Notes: generated from the letters alone by a model not told the origin. 64,000 nucleotides of DNA from Gammaproteobacteria bacterium (GCA_013287025.1 JABDEN010000001.1:1-64000); one strand, 5' to 3'. Positions 55,119-64,000 are shown, numbered from the stretch's first letter. Made by a program: numbers and translations.

Positions 55119-55448
55119 TTAATCAGTCGGTGGTAATTCAAAACCTTCTGGTAATTTAATACCGGTAAGCGAAGACATTTTATCGCGTGTGCCTTTTTCG
55201 ATTTTGCTAGCCGCATCATTGATCGCCGCAGCAATTAAATCTTCCACAATTGTCTTCTCTTCTTTCATTAAGCTTGGATCTAGGGTGACGCGTTTCGCGA
55301 TATGTTGGCCATTCATCACGATTTTTACAAGACCGCCGCCAGATTGACCCGTCACTTCCATCTCGGAAACTTGTTTTTGAATTTCTTGCATTTTTTTCTG
55401 CATTTCTTGCGCTTTCTTCATGAGATCGCCTAAACCGGGCTTATTCAT
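55119..55448 (-). CDS. ybaB: YbaB/EbfC family nucleoid-associated protein
   Basis: A 109-residue protein matching the family: LGDLMKKAQEMQKKMQEIQ at the N-terminus, VTGQSGGGLVKIVMNGQ, and VEDLIAAAINDAASKIEKG. It forms a DNA-binding dimer and lies between dnaX and recR in most bacteria. AGGAG precedes the ATG. The C-terminal PEGFELPP is typical of the family. Confidence 0.94.
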   Translation of the reverse strand: MNKPGLGDLMKKAQEMQKKMQEIQKQVSEMEVTGQSGGGLVKIVMNGQHIAKRVTLDPSLMKEEKTIVEDLIAAAINDAASKIEKGTRDKMSSLTGIKLPEGFELPPTD

Positions 55449-55516
55449 TTTTTACACTCCTAAGTTGATATAATAAATAAATTCACAATCCTAACAAAAA
55501 TACCTATTTTTCGCCA

Positions 55517-57121
55517 TTAAAACGTTTTAATGGAGTCCATATCGAGGGTCGCATCAAAGAGCCCCATGATTTTTTGGATGTCATCATCGTTTTTAATAGC
55601 TTCGGTTGCTTTTGCCATACGTTCAGAATTTTCTTCTCTTTGTTTTTTAATCGGTGTTTCGCCCTCCGTTGTTGTTATTTTAATGTCTAACTTCATTGTT
55701 TTTTGGAAGTATTTTGCTAGCGCCTCTTCAATACGTTCGGTTAATTTTTTATTGAGCATAGGCTCATGCTGAATGGCAAGCGCTAAAGTAATTCTGTTAT
55801 CCAAGATTTCAACAAGGGTGCAATTCGAGGCGAGCGCATACGTCATGCCAGTCAATGTTAATTTTGACAGAATATCAATCCAAGTACGGGTATTGTCGAA
55901 AGTCGGCGGCAAGGGTGCGGAAATGGTCGGTTTTGCGGGAACCGTCGTGGTATCTCGGACAAGATCTTTGACGAGATCTTTCACTGCTGCTTTCACGGCG
56001 ATTTCAGGATGAGATTTGATGGCGGTGGGTTGTGTCGTTGCTGCAGCAGTCATCGGTCGAAATGCCAACATGCGTAGTAGAATCATTTCAAATCCCTGAT
56101 GCGGATTTGGTGCATGGGGTAAATCTCGACGGCCATTTAATGCAATTTGATAAAAAAGCTGAATGTCTTCCGGTTTATACTGTTTGGCAAGCGTCGTGAT
56201 ATCAGACACGGTTGCTTTCGCGAGAGGCACCACTTGCGCCACACTGATTTGATGTAATATCGATAATAAATCATCGAGCGCTTGATAAAAGTTAGCGGCA
56301 TGCGCCTCTAAATTTTCAACTTCATTTAATAGAGCGACACCATCATTTTTTTGTAAAGCATACAATAAACGAAATAAAGCATCTTCCGAGATACTTCCCA
56401 GCATTTGTTGGGTGTCTTTGATATTGATTTTTCCGCCACAAAAAGCAATGGCTTGATCCAATAAACTTAAAGAGTCTCGTACGCTGCCATCGGCCGCATG
56501 CGCTAATTGTGATAAAGCATTTTCTTCAAAAGTAATATCTTCCTTTTCACAAATATATTGCAAATGTTCTTTTAATAATTCGAGTGGCACGCGCTTTAAA
56601 TGAAATTGTAAACAGCGCGATAATATGGTGATAGGAAGACGTTTTGGATCTGTGGTTGCTAATAAAAATTTGACGTAAGGCGGAGGTTCTTCGAGGGTTT
56701 TTAACAGTGCATTAAAACTATGCTGTGAAAGCATGTGCACTTCGTCAATTAAATAAATTTTGTAGCGCCCCTGGGACGGTTGATAATAAACATTTTCCAA
56801 TAATTCACGGGTATCTTCGACTTTGGTGCGCGAGGCTGCGTCGACTTCTAATAAATCTAAAAACCGTCCTCCGTCAATGGCCGTGCAATTTCGGCAAGTC
56901 ATACAAGGTGTTGCGGTAACACCTATTTCACAGTTGAGGCTTTTTGCGAAAATGCGCGCAATCGTCGTTTTGCCTACGCCTCGCGTGCCGGTGAATAAAT
57001 AGGCATGATGCAATCGATTCTCTGAAAGTGCATTGGATAACATTCGCAGAATGGGCTCTTGCCCAATCATTTGTGAAAAAGTACGCGGTCGCCACTTACG
57101 TGCTAAAACTTGATATGTCAT
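55517..57121 (-). CDS. dnaX: DNA polymerase III subunit tau/gamma
   Basis: A 534-residue clamp-loader ATPase. Features: RKWRPRTFSQMIGQE, Walker A GTRGVGKTTIAR, a zinc site (CEIGVTATPCMTCRNC), Walker B LIDEVHMLS and SRCLQFHLKR (sensor/Arg-finger). The tau C-terminal part is shorter and diverged compared with E. coli (643). I did not find the A AAA AAG frameshift signal used in E. coli to make gamma. Downstream genes ybaB and recR form the usual set. AGGAAC is nine bases ahead of the ATG. Confidence 0.95.
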   Translation of the reverse strand: MTYQVLARKWRPRTFSQMIGQEPILRMLSNALSENRLHHAYLFTGTRGVGKTTIARIFAKSLNCEIGVTATPCMTCRNCTAIDGGRFLDLLEVDAASRTKVEDTRELLENVYYQPSQGRYKIYLIDEVHMLSQHSFNALLKTLEEPPPYVKFLLATTDPKRLPITILSRCLQFHLKRVPLELLKEHLQYICEKEDITFEENALSQLAHAADGSVRDSLSLLDQAIAFCGGKINIKDTQQMLGSISEDALFRLLYALQKNDGVALLNEVENLEAHAANFYQALDDLLSILHQISVAQVVPLAKATVSDITTLAKQYKPEDIQLFYQIALNGRRDLPHAPNPHQGFEMILLRMLAFRPMTAAATTQPTAIKSHPEIAVKAAVKDLVKDLVRDTTTVPAKPTISAPLPPTFDNTRTWIDILSKLTLTGMTYALASNCTLVEILDNRITLALAIQHEPMLNKKLTERIEEALAKYFQKTMKLDIKITTTEGETPIKKQREENSERMAKATEAIKNDDDIQKIMGLFDATLDMDSIKTF

Positions 57122-57137
57122 GAAAGCCGTTCCTAAT

Positions 57138-57253
57138 GGAGGCAGCTGATACCAGCCTGACTTCGGCGCCCGCGTCTGCTATTACCGTTGCTTCCTTCCG
57201 GACCTGGCGGGGTTCATAACATAGCGTCGCGAAGAGACCAGCATCAACTACCA
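57138..57253 (-). ncRNA. ffs: Signal recognition particle 4.5S RNA
   Basis: On the minus strand the conserved domain IV core CAGGTCCGGAAGGAAGCA is intact, flanked by complementary arms. The two ends pair: GGTAGTTGATGC at the 5' side with GTATCAGCTGCC at the 3' side, allowing G:T pairs. Length about 115 nt, as for the bacterial small SRP RNA. It sits between tRNA-Ser (7-base gap) and dnaX on the same strand. Confidence 0.9.
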
Positions 57254-57260
57254 TGTGCAG

Positions 57261-57352
57261 TGGCGGAGAGAGAGGGATTCGAACCCTCGGTACGTCGTTA
57301 AACGTACACACACTTTCCAGGCGTGCTCCTTAAACCACTCGGACATCTCTCC
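57261..57352 (-). tRNA. tRNA-Ser (anticodon GGA)
   Basis: On the minus strand: acceptor stem GGAGAGA (57352-57346) paired with TCTCTCC, discriminator G and an encoded CCA at 57263-57261. The D arm contains GTCCGAGTGGTTTAAGGAGC, the anticodon loop CTGGAAAG gives GGA at 57318-57316, the long variable arm (class II tRNA) is present, and the T arm reads GGGTTCGAATCCC. It reads UCC and UCU codons. It precedes ffs and dnaX, an order found also in distant bacteria. Confidence 0.95.
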
Positions 57353-57483
57353 GACTTTTGTGCGCGTAAGATTAAACTAGAAAGAGAGATTCCGCAATCA
57401 AAAGATTTCATGTGAAATAGGTATTATTTTTCAAAATGTTAGAATGGCATGACATTTTTAGGAACAAATTACACAAAAAAGAG

Positions 57484-57489
57484 TATAAT
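57484..57489 (+). promoter_or_regulatory. Probable -10 box (TATAAT) upstream of the large repeat-bearing gene
   Basis: A perfect TATAAT lies 28 bases before the ATG at 57518. The -35 is weak (GGAACA/GAACAA at 17-18 bases). The start codon has AAAGGTG eight bases upstream. Confidence 0.4.
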
Positions 57490-57517
57490 TTACTTAACGA
57501 AAGTTAAAAGGTGGCGC

Positions 57518-60250
57518 ATGAAGAAATCTGAATTTCGAAGATTAATGAAGAGCTTAAGCAATCCTCTTGAATTTAAACAACAACTGGGTGATATTTCAGA
57601 CTATTTTTCTACGCTAACTGGCGAACTTCCCCCGTTTATAAAACAAAAAGATCTTATTTTTTGGTTTCAAAAAAGTATTGCAAAAGAGACGACGATGGAG
57701 GCAGGCTTAATTCGCTATTTTCAAAATCCCTATTTTGTCAATCGACTTTTATTTGGAAAAGGAAGTACTAATTATCATGGTTCGCTTTTACATAAAGATA
57801 AAGATCGATATAAAAAACGCTATATGGAAGAAGGAAAAAAATTCCTTTACAGTTTATTCGCGACCGGTTCTTTTGAGGTCGTCGATAAAGAAGTCGAGGG
57901 CCCAAATTTTTCTTCCATTTATAAAAATGCGAACTATAAAAAACTTGCACGAGATGCAAGATTATTTACTCAAATAAAAAAAGAAATGATAGAAAAACTG
58001 TTAAACAAAAAAAGCATTTACGAAGATGTAGAAGATATCGTAGATGACCAAAAAAATCGCGGCAAAATGCTGCAACACCTTAGTTATACTTCACAAGAAA
58101 TGCGCTGGAATGAATACATGGCATTATTTCGAAAAGTAGAGGAAAAACAGCTTCAGGAAAACGCCGAAATAAATGAAAAATCAAAAGAAATCACGGATGA
58201 AGAAGCTAAAAAAGAACCCATCAAAGCAAAGGACTTTTTTAAAGAATTAAGAGACGTATCAATGAAGAAAGGGGAGCCGCCATATAATTATCGCACTAAC
58301 GTGCTTACAATATTTAAAAGCGATCCTTTACCTGCCTTTATTAAAGATGAAGATATCTTAAGATTTATTGTCAGTGACTCTGAGCTTGCAGACGCGCTTA
58401 TCGAATCGAAGTCTCGATCTAATAGTTTGGTCATTCGTCTCCAACAATACCCCAATCTTGTGAAGGAATTAAGAAGTACGGTAACACGTTTAGGGCTGCA
58501 AGGAATTGCGAAAAAAGATACCAATAAGCTGATTCTGAAAATTGAAAATTCTATTGCGCCCGCATATCCTGAAACGTCACAAAGAAAATTAAGCGATATT
58601 CGCGACGCTTTTCAAGGAAGATATGCTTTAATTGGGGAAGAAATTATTCAAGCATTTGCAAATCAGTATGCATTAGATAATAAATTTGATTTAACTTATC
58701 CCCGTGATGAAAAAAAACTAGGTGAATTACGAGAATTTTTGGATAAATCACTTACCCTGAATGAACACCCGACGACTATCGAAAACCAATGGTATGATTT
58801 GCTATATCCATTTTTTAAAGACGACAAACTTGCAGAAAACGTCAGTAAAAGAATGGCAGAAAGGGTAAGTTATGAATTAGATGCATTACCAAAAGAAGAT
58901 AAAGTAAAAAAAGATAAGCCAAAAAAAGTTGCAGAGGTTAAAGAAAAAAAACCTCTCGAAGAAAAGAAAAAAAGCGAGCCTATTTCTGTTGCGAGTGTTC
59001 CGCTATCTAAAGCCTCCGAAATCACTCGCGCAGAATCAAAACCAGAGGAAGTGCCTGAGCCTGTAAAAGTAGTAACTCCGGCACCAAAAGAACCGACCAA
59101 ACCAGAACCTGTAAAAGTAGTAACTCCGGCACCAAAAGAACCGACCAAACCAGAACCTGTAAAAGTAGTAACTCCGGCACCAAAAGAACCGATCAAACCA
59201 GAACCTGTAAAAGTCGAAGCGAAGAAACCAAAAGAACCGATCAAACCAGAACCTGTAAAAGTCGAAGCGAAGAAACCAAAAGAACCGATCAAACCAGAAC
59301 CTGCACTGCCAGAAACTCCACTCGCATCCATTGTTGAACGTGACATATGGAAAAAAGATTCGAAAAAACTTACAGAGACAACACCTTCACTCGCTGGAAG
59401 TGTAGACCCATCAAAATCAACTTTGGACGAGAATGATATTGCTTTTAATCAAGTGAAAAGCCAAGGAACCTCTTTCGTTGAACAAAGAAATAAAGAGAGA
59501 TATTTTATTTCGTGTCAAACCAAACCAAAAAATATCTCATATCAGCTAGTGAATTTTAGTCGAATTCCAAATGATGATTATCTTTTATATGCTTACGCGC
59601 AAGTGCAAACGTTAAAGAATGCTGAATTGGATAAAGATAAATATATTTTTATTCATACCGATGATGAAATTTTACGAAAAAGTTATTTATTAATATGTCA
59701 ATTGTATCATCTACCACTCGCATCGAAATATCAGAATGAAATCGGAAGTATGGATCATGTGAAAGCAGTGCAATCACGAATGAAAATAATTTTTAATCCT
59801 CCGGCCCCTTCATTTTTTTCACGATTGTTTGCCATGTTTAGTCCGGCTAAAAAAATCGTTCCCGAAAAACCAAAGTTTGGCGCCCCGCCACCCGCAGCCA
59901 ATTCAAAAAGATCGACTCGCGATATTGCCACTTCCTTGCATATTCAAGGGAAAGATATTAAGCCTATGAGTGAAGTACAAATTCTCTGCTTAACGGTACA
60001 AGGTGATATAGAAAATTATAAAAAAGTCTCTATGACTGAAAAAGGGGAAGAAATTGCTCGTTTTAAATTATTAGAAGATCATCATCTTTTACAAAAATTA
60101 CGTGCAAAATCTACAGAAAAATCAGAGAATGAAGCGCTTGATAAAGTTTTAGCGCAAATTACAACATTATTACCAAACTACACAAAGGTGCAAACGCAAA
60201 CAGTGGTTGATACACCCACGCCTGAAATAAAAAGGAGCTTCAAGAAATGA
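57518..60250 (+). CDS. Large Lys/Glu-rich protein with internal duplication and 16-residue repeats
   Basis: About 910 residues, not recognised. Two related modules occur at about residues 35-80 (LPPFIKQKDLIFWF, then LIRYFQNPYFVNRL) and about 268-330 (LPAFIKDEDILRFI, then LVIRLQQYPNLVKEL), so the N-terminal half looks duplicated. Residues 515-594 are five 16-residue Pro/Lys/Glu repeats (KPEPVKVVTPAPKEPT type). The C-terminal 300 residues are predicted mixed, without clear membrane helices. The start at 57518 is supported by AAAGGTG; the frame reaches back to 57449. It overlaps the transporter start by 4 bases. Possible effector. Confidence 0.6.
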   Translation: MKKSEFRRLMKSLSNPLEFKQQLGDISDYFSTLTGELPPFIKQKDLIFWFQKSIAKETTMEAGLIRYFQNPYFVNRLLFGKGSTNYHGSLLHKDKDRYKKRYMEEGKKFLYSLFATGSFEVVDKEVEGPNFSSIYKNANYKKLARDARLFTQIKKEMIEKLLNKKSIYEDVEDIVDDQKNRGKMLQHLSYTSQEMRWNEYMALFRKVEEKQLQENAEINEKSKEITDEEAKKEPIKAKDFFKELRDVSMKKGEPPYNYRTNVLTIFKSDPLPAFIKDEDILRFIVSDSELADALIESKSRSNSLVIRLQQYPNLVKELRSTVTRLGLQGIAKKDTNKLILKIENSIAPAYPETSQRKLSDIRDAFQGRYALIGEEIIQAFANQYALDNKFDLTYPRDEKKLGELREFLDKSLTLNEHPTTIENQWYDLLYPFFKDDKLAENVSKRMAERVSYELDALPKEDKVKKDKPKKVAEVKEKKPLEEKKKSEPISVASVPLSKASEITRAESKPEEVPEPVKVVTPAPKEPTKPEPVKVVTPAPKEPTKPEPVKVVTPAPKEPIKPEPVKVEAKKPKEPIKPEPVKVEAKKPKEPIKPEPALPETPLASIVERDIWKKDSKKLTETTPSLAGSVDPSKSTLDENDIAFNQVKSQGTSFVEQRNKERYFISCQTKPKNISYQLVNFSRIPNDDYLLYAYAQVQTLKNAELDKDKYIFIHTDDEILRKSYLLICQLYHLPLASKYQNEIGSMDHVKAVQSRMKIIFNPPAPSFFSRLFAMFSPAKKIVPEKPKFGAPPPAANSKRSTRDIATSLHIQGKDIKPMSEVQILCLTVQGDIENYKKVSMTEKGEEIARFKLLEDHHLLQKLRAKSTEKSENEALDKVLAQITTLLPNYTKVQTQTVVDTPTPEIKRSFKK
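59060..59299 (+). repeat. Five tandem 48-bp repeats within the large gene
   Basis: Each unit is 48 bases (16 codons) starting CCTGTAAAAGT. Units 1-3 encode VKVVTPAPKEP[T/I]KPEP and units 4-5 encode VKVEAKKPKEPIKPEP. Units 2 and 3 and units 4 and 5 are nearly identical in DNA, so the array is recent and its copy number probably varies between strains. Confidence 0.9.
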
Positions 60251-61608
60251 ATGAATTTCAACCGAGAGCACAATGGCATTCTTTTCATAGTTATGTACTT
60301 GTTACAACCGGTGCAATTATCGGTTTAGGCAATGTTTTGCATTTCCCTTTATTGGTCGCAAAATATGGCGGTTTATTCCTTCTTTTTTATGTCTTATGCG
60401 AATTAATGATTAGTTTACCGCTGCTTTTTGGAGAATTATTGATTGGTCGCCGGGGCAAACAAAATCCCGTCGGTTCCATCAGTATTTTAGCGATGGAGGC
60501 GGATGCCAATCGATACTGGGGGAAATTGGGTTGGCTTTGTGTTTTCGTTGTCACGATTACGCTATGTTATTATATTGTTTCTGCAGCTTTTCCAGCCGGA
60601 TATTTTATCGATAGCTTAAAAGAATTATCGATTCATGGTAATCAAACCGTACCAGTGACATTGGACACGAATTTACAAACGAACTTTTTTAAATTAGAAC
60701 TTTGTTTTCTCCTCTTCCTGTTTTTAGCGATGCTTGTGGTTTATCGTGGTATTAATCGAGGTTTAGAGCAAATTTCTTCGATTACGGTTCCGCTTTATTT
60801 TATCATTTTTCTTGGTCTCGCCATTTACATTAATATCAATGGCAATTTTATGAGTTCTCTCCATGAGCTCATTGCGATTCATCCTTCACAAACTGTCCTT
60901 ACCGTGTTTGTCGCAGCTCTCGCTTTTGCTTTCTTTAAATTTGGTGTGGGAATGGGCACCATGATTGTTTATGGTTCTTATCTTCCTTATTCGGTATCTT
61001 TAGCAAGATCGACGTTGGTTGTTGTTTGTATTGATGCGCTCGTGTCGTTGCTTTGTTATTTTATTGTCAATCCATTGATGTTGACGATGCCAGTGGATAC
61101 CTTCGTGCATGAAGTGACGAATCGCAATATCATTCATATTTTCACGAATATTCCGCATGGTATTCTCATTGCGGCGGTATTCTTTTTCGGCGCAATATTA
61201 GCCGCATGGACACCGATTATTGCCATGATGGAAACTGCTGTGATTACCTTAATCGAGCGTTTTCAATTATCACGCGGCAAGGCCGTATTTTATATTTTCT
61301 GTTTGATATTTTTGATCGGATCTTTGCAAGTTTATGCCATTCAGAATTGGTCTTCTGTTATTTTTTGGCATGGCATTTCGATTAATCTTTTCCTCAAAGA
61401 TTTCACGACAAATGTGTTAGCACCGCTTTCTGCTTTATTGATCGTGATATTCGTAGGTTACATCGTCAAACGACAAGTGAGTATGAATGAATTGCAATTT
61501 AGCCCATTCTTTTATTCCATTTGGCGATTCCTCGTGCGATACATCGCGCCCATTTCGATAATTATTGTTATTATCACGGAGACGATTTTAAACACCTGGA
61601 TTTTTTAA
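60247..61608 (+). CDS. Neurotransmitter:sodium symporter (NSS/SNF) family transporter
   Basis: A 453-residue protein with 11-12 transmembrane helices. The N-terminal GAIIGLGNVLHFPLLVAKYGG matches the NSS helix 1 signature (GAAVGLGNxWRFP) that binds Na+ and substrate, and LLFGELLIGRRGK follows as in the family. Members import amino acids with Na+. The ATG overlaps the previous gene's stop (ATGA), and its AAGGAG lies inside that gene, so the two are translationally coupled. Substrate unknown. Confidence 0.88.
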   Translation: MNEFQPRAQWHSFHSYVLVTTGAIIGLGNVLHFPLLVAKYGGLFLLFYVLCELMISLPLLFGELLIGRRGKQNPVGSISILAMEADANRYWGKLGWLCVFVVTITLCYYIVSAAFPAGYFIDSLKELSIHGNQTVPVTLDTNLQTNFFKLELCFLLFLFLAMLVVYRGINRGLEQISSITVPLYFIIFLGLAIYININGNFMSSLHELIAIHPSQTVLTVFVAALAFAFFKFGVGMGTMIVYGSYLPYSVSLARSTLVVVCIDALVSLLCYFIVNPLMLTMPVDTFVHEVTNRNIIHIFTNIPHGILIAAVFFFGAILAAWTPIIAMMETAVITLIERFQLSRGKAVFYIFCLIFLIGSLQVYAIQNWSSVIFWHGISINLFLKDFTTNVLAPLSALLIVIFVGYIVKRQVSMNELQFSPFFYSIWRFLVRYIAPISIIIVIITETILNTWIF

Positions 61609-62732
61609 AATATATTAACCAAAATTTCTTCGTATATTTTAGTTAATATTTCTAAATCTTCGATTTTCACATGCTCATCAATTTGATGCACACTCGCATT
61701 GATGGGCCCAAGTTCAATCACTTCCGTGCCAGTTGGCGCAATAAAGCGTCCATCGGATGTGCCACCACCGGTAGAAAGGACAGGCGTGAGACCAGTAACA
61801 TCCGCAATTGCCGATTGCGTAGCATCCATTAATTTCCCCTGTTTTGTTAAAAAAGGGTTGCCGGAAAGGTCCCACTGACAATCAAAATCTAACTGGTTTT
61901 TTTCTAAAATATGCATGACACGTTGCTGGATTTCTGCCACGGTCAGCGCAGTACTAAAACGAAAGTTGAAAAGACATTCTAAGTTACCAGGAATAACATT
62001 GGTTGCATTGGTCCCTGAGTGAATATTTGAAATTTGAAAACTGGTAGGGGGAAAAAATGCATTGCCTTCATCCCATTTTTCTTTTGTTAAATCATGAAGC
62101 GCACTTGCAAATAAATGTATGGGATTTTTTGCGAGTTCTGGAAAGGCCACATGACCTTGTTTTCCAAAAATGGTTAATTTTCCGTGTAAAGACCCACGTC
62201 GTCCCACTCGAATTTGATCACCGAGTTGATACTGACTACTGGCTTCACCAATAATGCAGTAATCTATTTTTTCATTTCTATTTTGTAAGACTTCCATCAC
62301 TTTTTTGGTGCCATTAATACTGGCTCCTTCTTCATCACTGGTGATTAAAAAGCCGATTGATCCATTAAAATGGGGATTTTTTTCAATAAAATTTTCTGCG
62401 GCTATCATCATTGCCGCAAGTCCGCTTTTCATATCCGCGGCACCACGTCCATATAAAAAACCATCGCGTGTGGTAGGCGTAAAAGGATCTGACGTCCATT
62501 GGTCAATCGGACCCGTTGGCACAACATCGGTATGGCCCGCAAAAACAAACAAGGGCGCTTTATCACCTAATCTTGCCCATAAATTTTGAACATCACCAAA
62601 AGGTAACCATTCGATGTGAAAACCCATTTTTTTTAAACGTTCTGCAATGATTTGTTGGCATCCGGCATCGAAGGGCGTGACAGATGGAGCGCGAATTAAA
62701 CTTTCTGTTAATTCAAGCGTTGCAGACCACAT
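61605..62732 (-). CDS. dapE: Succinyl-diaminopimelate desuccinylase
   Basis: A 375-residue M20 metallopeptidase-family enzyme of lysine/mDAP synthesis. Metal-site motifs: FVFAGHTDVVPTGP, YGRGAADMKSGLAAM, SDEEGASINGT with the catalytic Glu, and TSDGRFIAPTGTEVIELGP. Length fits DapE (375 in E. coli). GAGGAAATA precedes the ATG. It converges with the transporter gene, overlapping by 4 bases. Confidence 0.95.
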   Translation of the reverse strand: MWSATLELTESLIRAPSVTPFDAGCQQIIAERLKKMGFHIEWLPFGDVQNLWARLGDKAPLFVFAGHTDVVPTGPIDQWTSDPFTPTTRDGFLYGRGAADMKSGLAAMMIAAENFIEKNPHFNGSIGFLITSDEEGASINGTKKVMEVLQNRNEKIDYCIIGEASSQYQLGDQIRVGRRGSLHGKLTIFGKQGHVAFPELAKNPIHLFASALHDLTKEKWDEGNAFFPPTSFQISNIHSGTNATNVIPGNLECLFNFRFSTALTVAEIQQRVMHILEKNQLDFDCQWDLSGNPFLTKQGKLMDATQSAIADVTGLTPVLSTGGGTSDGRFIAPTGTEVIELGPINASVHQIDEHVKIEDLEILTKIYEEILVNIF

Positions 62733-62810
62733 ATTATTTCCTCAGAAAAAGATTTCACCTAGAAAAAAATCATAATAATATAAACTGCCTATCTTGATAA
62801 GGATATTGAT

Positions 62811-64000
62811 ATGTTTCGATTGGAAGAAAAGAAGGAAAGTAAATCATCAGTCAATAAAATTGCGGATCAAGTCGAAAGCTTACGTGATACTTTTAAAACA
62901 GGATGTACGCAATCTTTGCAATTTCGACAGCGGCAACTGGATCGTTTAGCATTATTTATGATAGAACGGGAGTCGTCGATTAAAGCCGCTCTCTACGAAG
63001 ATTTAAAAAAATCAAGCCAAGAAGCATTTATGTTGGAAATTGGCGTCGTGACTCGAGAAATTCGTGAAACCAGAAACCAACTCGCCACATGGGTGACACC
63101 GACCGTCGTTCCGACGATGTTTTCAGCACAACCAGCGACAAGTTTGGTTCGTCCTGAACCTTTAGGCGTCGTTTTAATCATTTCACCATGGAATTATCCT
63201 TTCCAATTGGCGATGATGCCGTTAATTGGTGCTATCGCTGCCGGTAATTGTGCGATATTAAAGCCAAGTGAGGTGGCACCCAGCACAAGTCGAATGTTAG
63301 CAGCGCATTTACCTTCTTATCTTGATGAAAATTGTTTTAAGGTAGTAGAAGGCGGCGTACGAGAAACAACCGCTTTGCTGAAAGAACGATTCGATCACAT
63401 TTTTTTTACAGGCGGGAAAGAAGTGGGGAAAGTTGTCGCTGCTGCCGCCGCAAAAAATTTAACGCCAACCACATTAGAATTAGGCGGAAAAAGTCCTTGT
63501 ATTGTCGATCGTTCTGCCAATATTCCTGTTGCGGCTGAGAGAATTGTCTGGGGAAAATTCTCCAATGCAGGGCAAACCTGTATCGCGCCGGATTATGTTT
63601 TGGTGGATAAAGAAGTCGAAGAAACCTTACTGCACTGTATGAAAGAAAAAATCCAACAATTTTACGGCATGGATCCGAAAAAAAGTGATGATTATGGTCG
63701 CATCATTAATAAAGCGCATTACCAACGATTGTTACAAACATTAACAGACAACGGCAATATTTTTGTGGGCGGGGAAGTTGACGAAAAGGAACGATATATT
63801 GCACCGACAATTTTGAAAGATGTTTCTGCTGATTCTTCTATTATGGATAAAGACGCTGAAATTTTTGGACCTGTTTTACCTGTTATTGCTTACAAAGATA
63901 TTCATGACGTCATTTCATTTGTGAATTCAAGGCCAAAACCTCTCACCGTTTATCTTTTTTCAGAGAATAAAAAAATGCAGGAGCATATTCAAAATAATAC
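62811..64000 (+). CDS. Aldehyde dehydrogenase (partial, runs off the window)
   Basis: The first 396 codons of an aldehyde dehydrogenase of the ALDH3/coniferyl-aldehyde group, judged by the IISPWNYPFQLAMMPLIGA segment. It has the NAD-binding FFTGGKEVGK, LELGGKSPCIV (general-base Glu, about residue 223) and NAGQTCIAPDYV (catalytic Cys, about residue 257). AAGGATATTG precedes the ATG at 62811. The C-terminus lies beyond position 64000. Confidence 0.9.
   Translation, partial: MFRLEEKKESKSSVNKIADQVESLRDTFKTGCTQSLQFRQRQLDRLALFMIERESSIKAALYEDLKKSSQEAFMLEIGVVTREIRETRNQLATWVTPTVVPTMFSAQPATSLVRPEPLGVVLIISPWNYPFQLAMMPLIGAIAAGNCAILKPSEVAPSTSRMLAAHLPSYLDENCFKVVEGGVRETTALLKERFDHIFFTGGKEVGKVVAAAAAKNLTPTTLELGGKSPCIVDRSANIPVAAERIVWGKFSNAGQTCIAPDYVLVDKEVEETLLHCMKEKIQQFYGMDPKKSDDYGRIINKAHYQRLLQTLTDNGNIFVGGEVDEKERYIAPTILKDVSADSSIMDKDAEIFGPVLPVIAYKDIHDVISFVNSRPKPLTVYLFSENKKMQEHIQNN

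Noticed and set aside
57096..57311. Open frame of 71 codons on the minus strand
   Set aside because: It overlaps the ffs RNA and part of tRNA-Ser, whose structures fully explain the sequence.
59060..59299. Regular 48-bp repeats considered as a CRISPR-like array
   Set aside because: Units abut with no spacers, keep the reading frame and encode a Pro/Lys/Glu repeat; no cas genes are present.
58870..59346. 158-codon Gly/Ser-rich frame opposite the tandem repeats
   Set aside because: It is the antisense shadow of the Pro/Lys/Glu repeats.

Overview
The window is a stretch of low-GC gammaproteobacterial chromosome. Gene content and order suggest the Legionellales (Coxiella/Legionella-like, intracellular lifestyle). 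The reasons are an eno-ftsB-surE-nlpD-rpoS block, a DUF2066-perM-hda block, tRNA-Ser/SRP RNA/dnaX/ybaB/recR, a PPi-type phosphofructokinase, an IS1111-type insertion sequence, many short palindromic repeats, and several large proteins with eukaryote-like features (ankyrin repeats with an IQ motif, an acidic E-block-like C-terminus, long coiled coils). No rRNA, phage or CRISPR array was seen. The genus cannot be fixed from sequence reading alone.

Region 1 (1-23.8 kb) is a surface-carbohydrate island, almost all on the minus strand. A good sigma70-type promoter at 22036-22064 faces it. From that promoter the genes are: a 2OG-Fe(II) oxygenase and an LIC12192-type sporadic-carbohydrate-cluster protein, an HldE-like nucleotidyltransferase/kinase fusion, a methyltransferase, three SDR enzymes, a GmhA-like isomerase, a probable two-domain glycosyltransferase, a GT2 glycosyltransferase, a second methyltransferase, a HAD phosphatase, an APH-fold kinase, a split transketolase, a PhyH dioxygenase, then (past a plus-strand acyltransferase) a third methyltransferase and two large polytopic membrane proteins. 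A Wzm/Wzt-like ABC exporter runs the other way. The enzyme set parallels nucleotide-activated heptose synthesis and may make and export an unusual higher-carbon or branched sugar.

Region 2 (23.8-39.4 kb) is mostly housekeeping: rnfB-like, metG, vapBC, rpoS, nlpD, surE, ftsB, eno, hda, perM, a DUF2066 gene, ihfB, dcd, mrp and pfp. An accessory pocket at 34.3-36.6 kb holds a secreted Cys-rich protein, a relic of a dcd 3' end, and a membrane protein with an acidic C-terminus that is a candidate secreted effector.

Region 3 (39.4-54.2 kb) mixes accessory and core genes: a complete IS1111-type element whose long non-coding end probably holds its guide RNA, an extended FAD monooxygenase, uspA, a FixLJ-like two-component system, mpl, a DUF4143 ATPase that looks leaderless, a 33-residue membrane microprotein, apaG, a beta-propeller/coiled-coil protein, an ankyrin/IQ protein and a secreted PLD-like enzyme.

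Region 4 (54.2-64 kb) has recR, ybaB, dnaX, ffs and tRNA-Ser(GGA) in an order shared with distant bacteria, then a large repeat-bearing protein coupled to an NSS-family transporter, dapE, and an aldehyde dehydrogenase cut by the window edge.

At least four families of palindromic repeat are scattered between genes. Several are nested in one another, and several run into coding sequence, supplying stop codons, C-terminal tails or 5' leaders. Gaps of more than 300 bases hold repeats, the IS non-coding end, or the ffs/tRNA genes, as listed.
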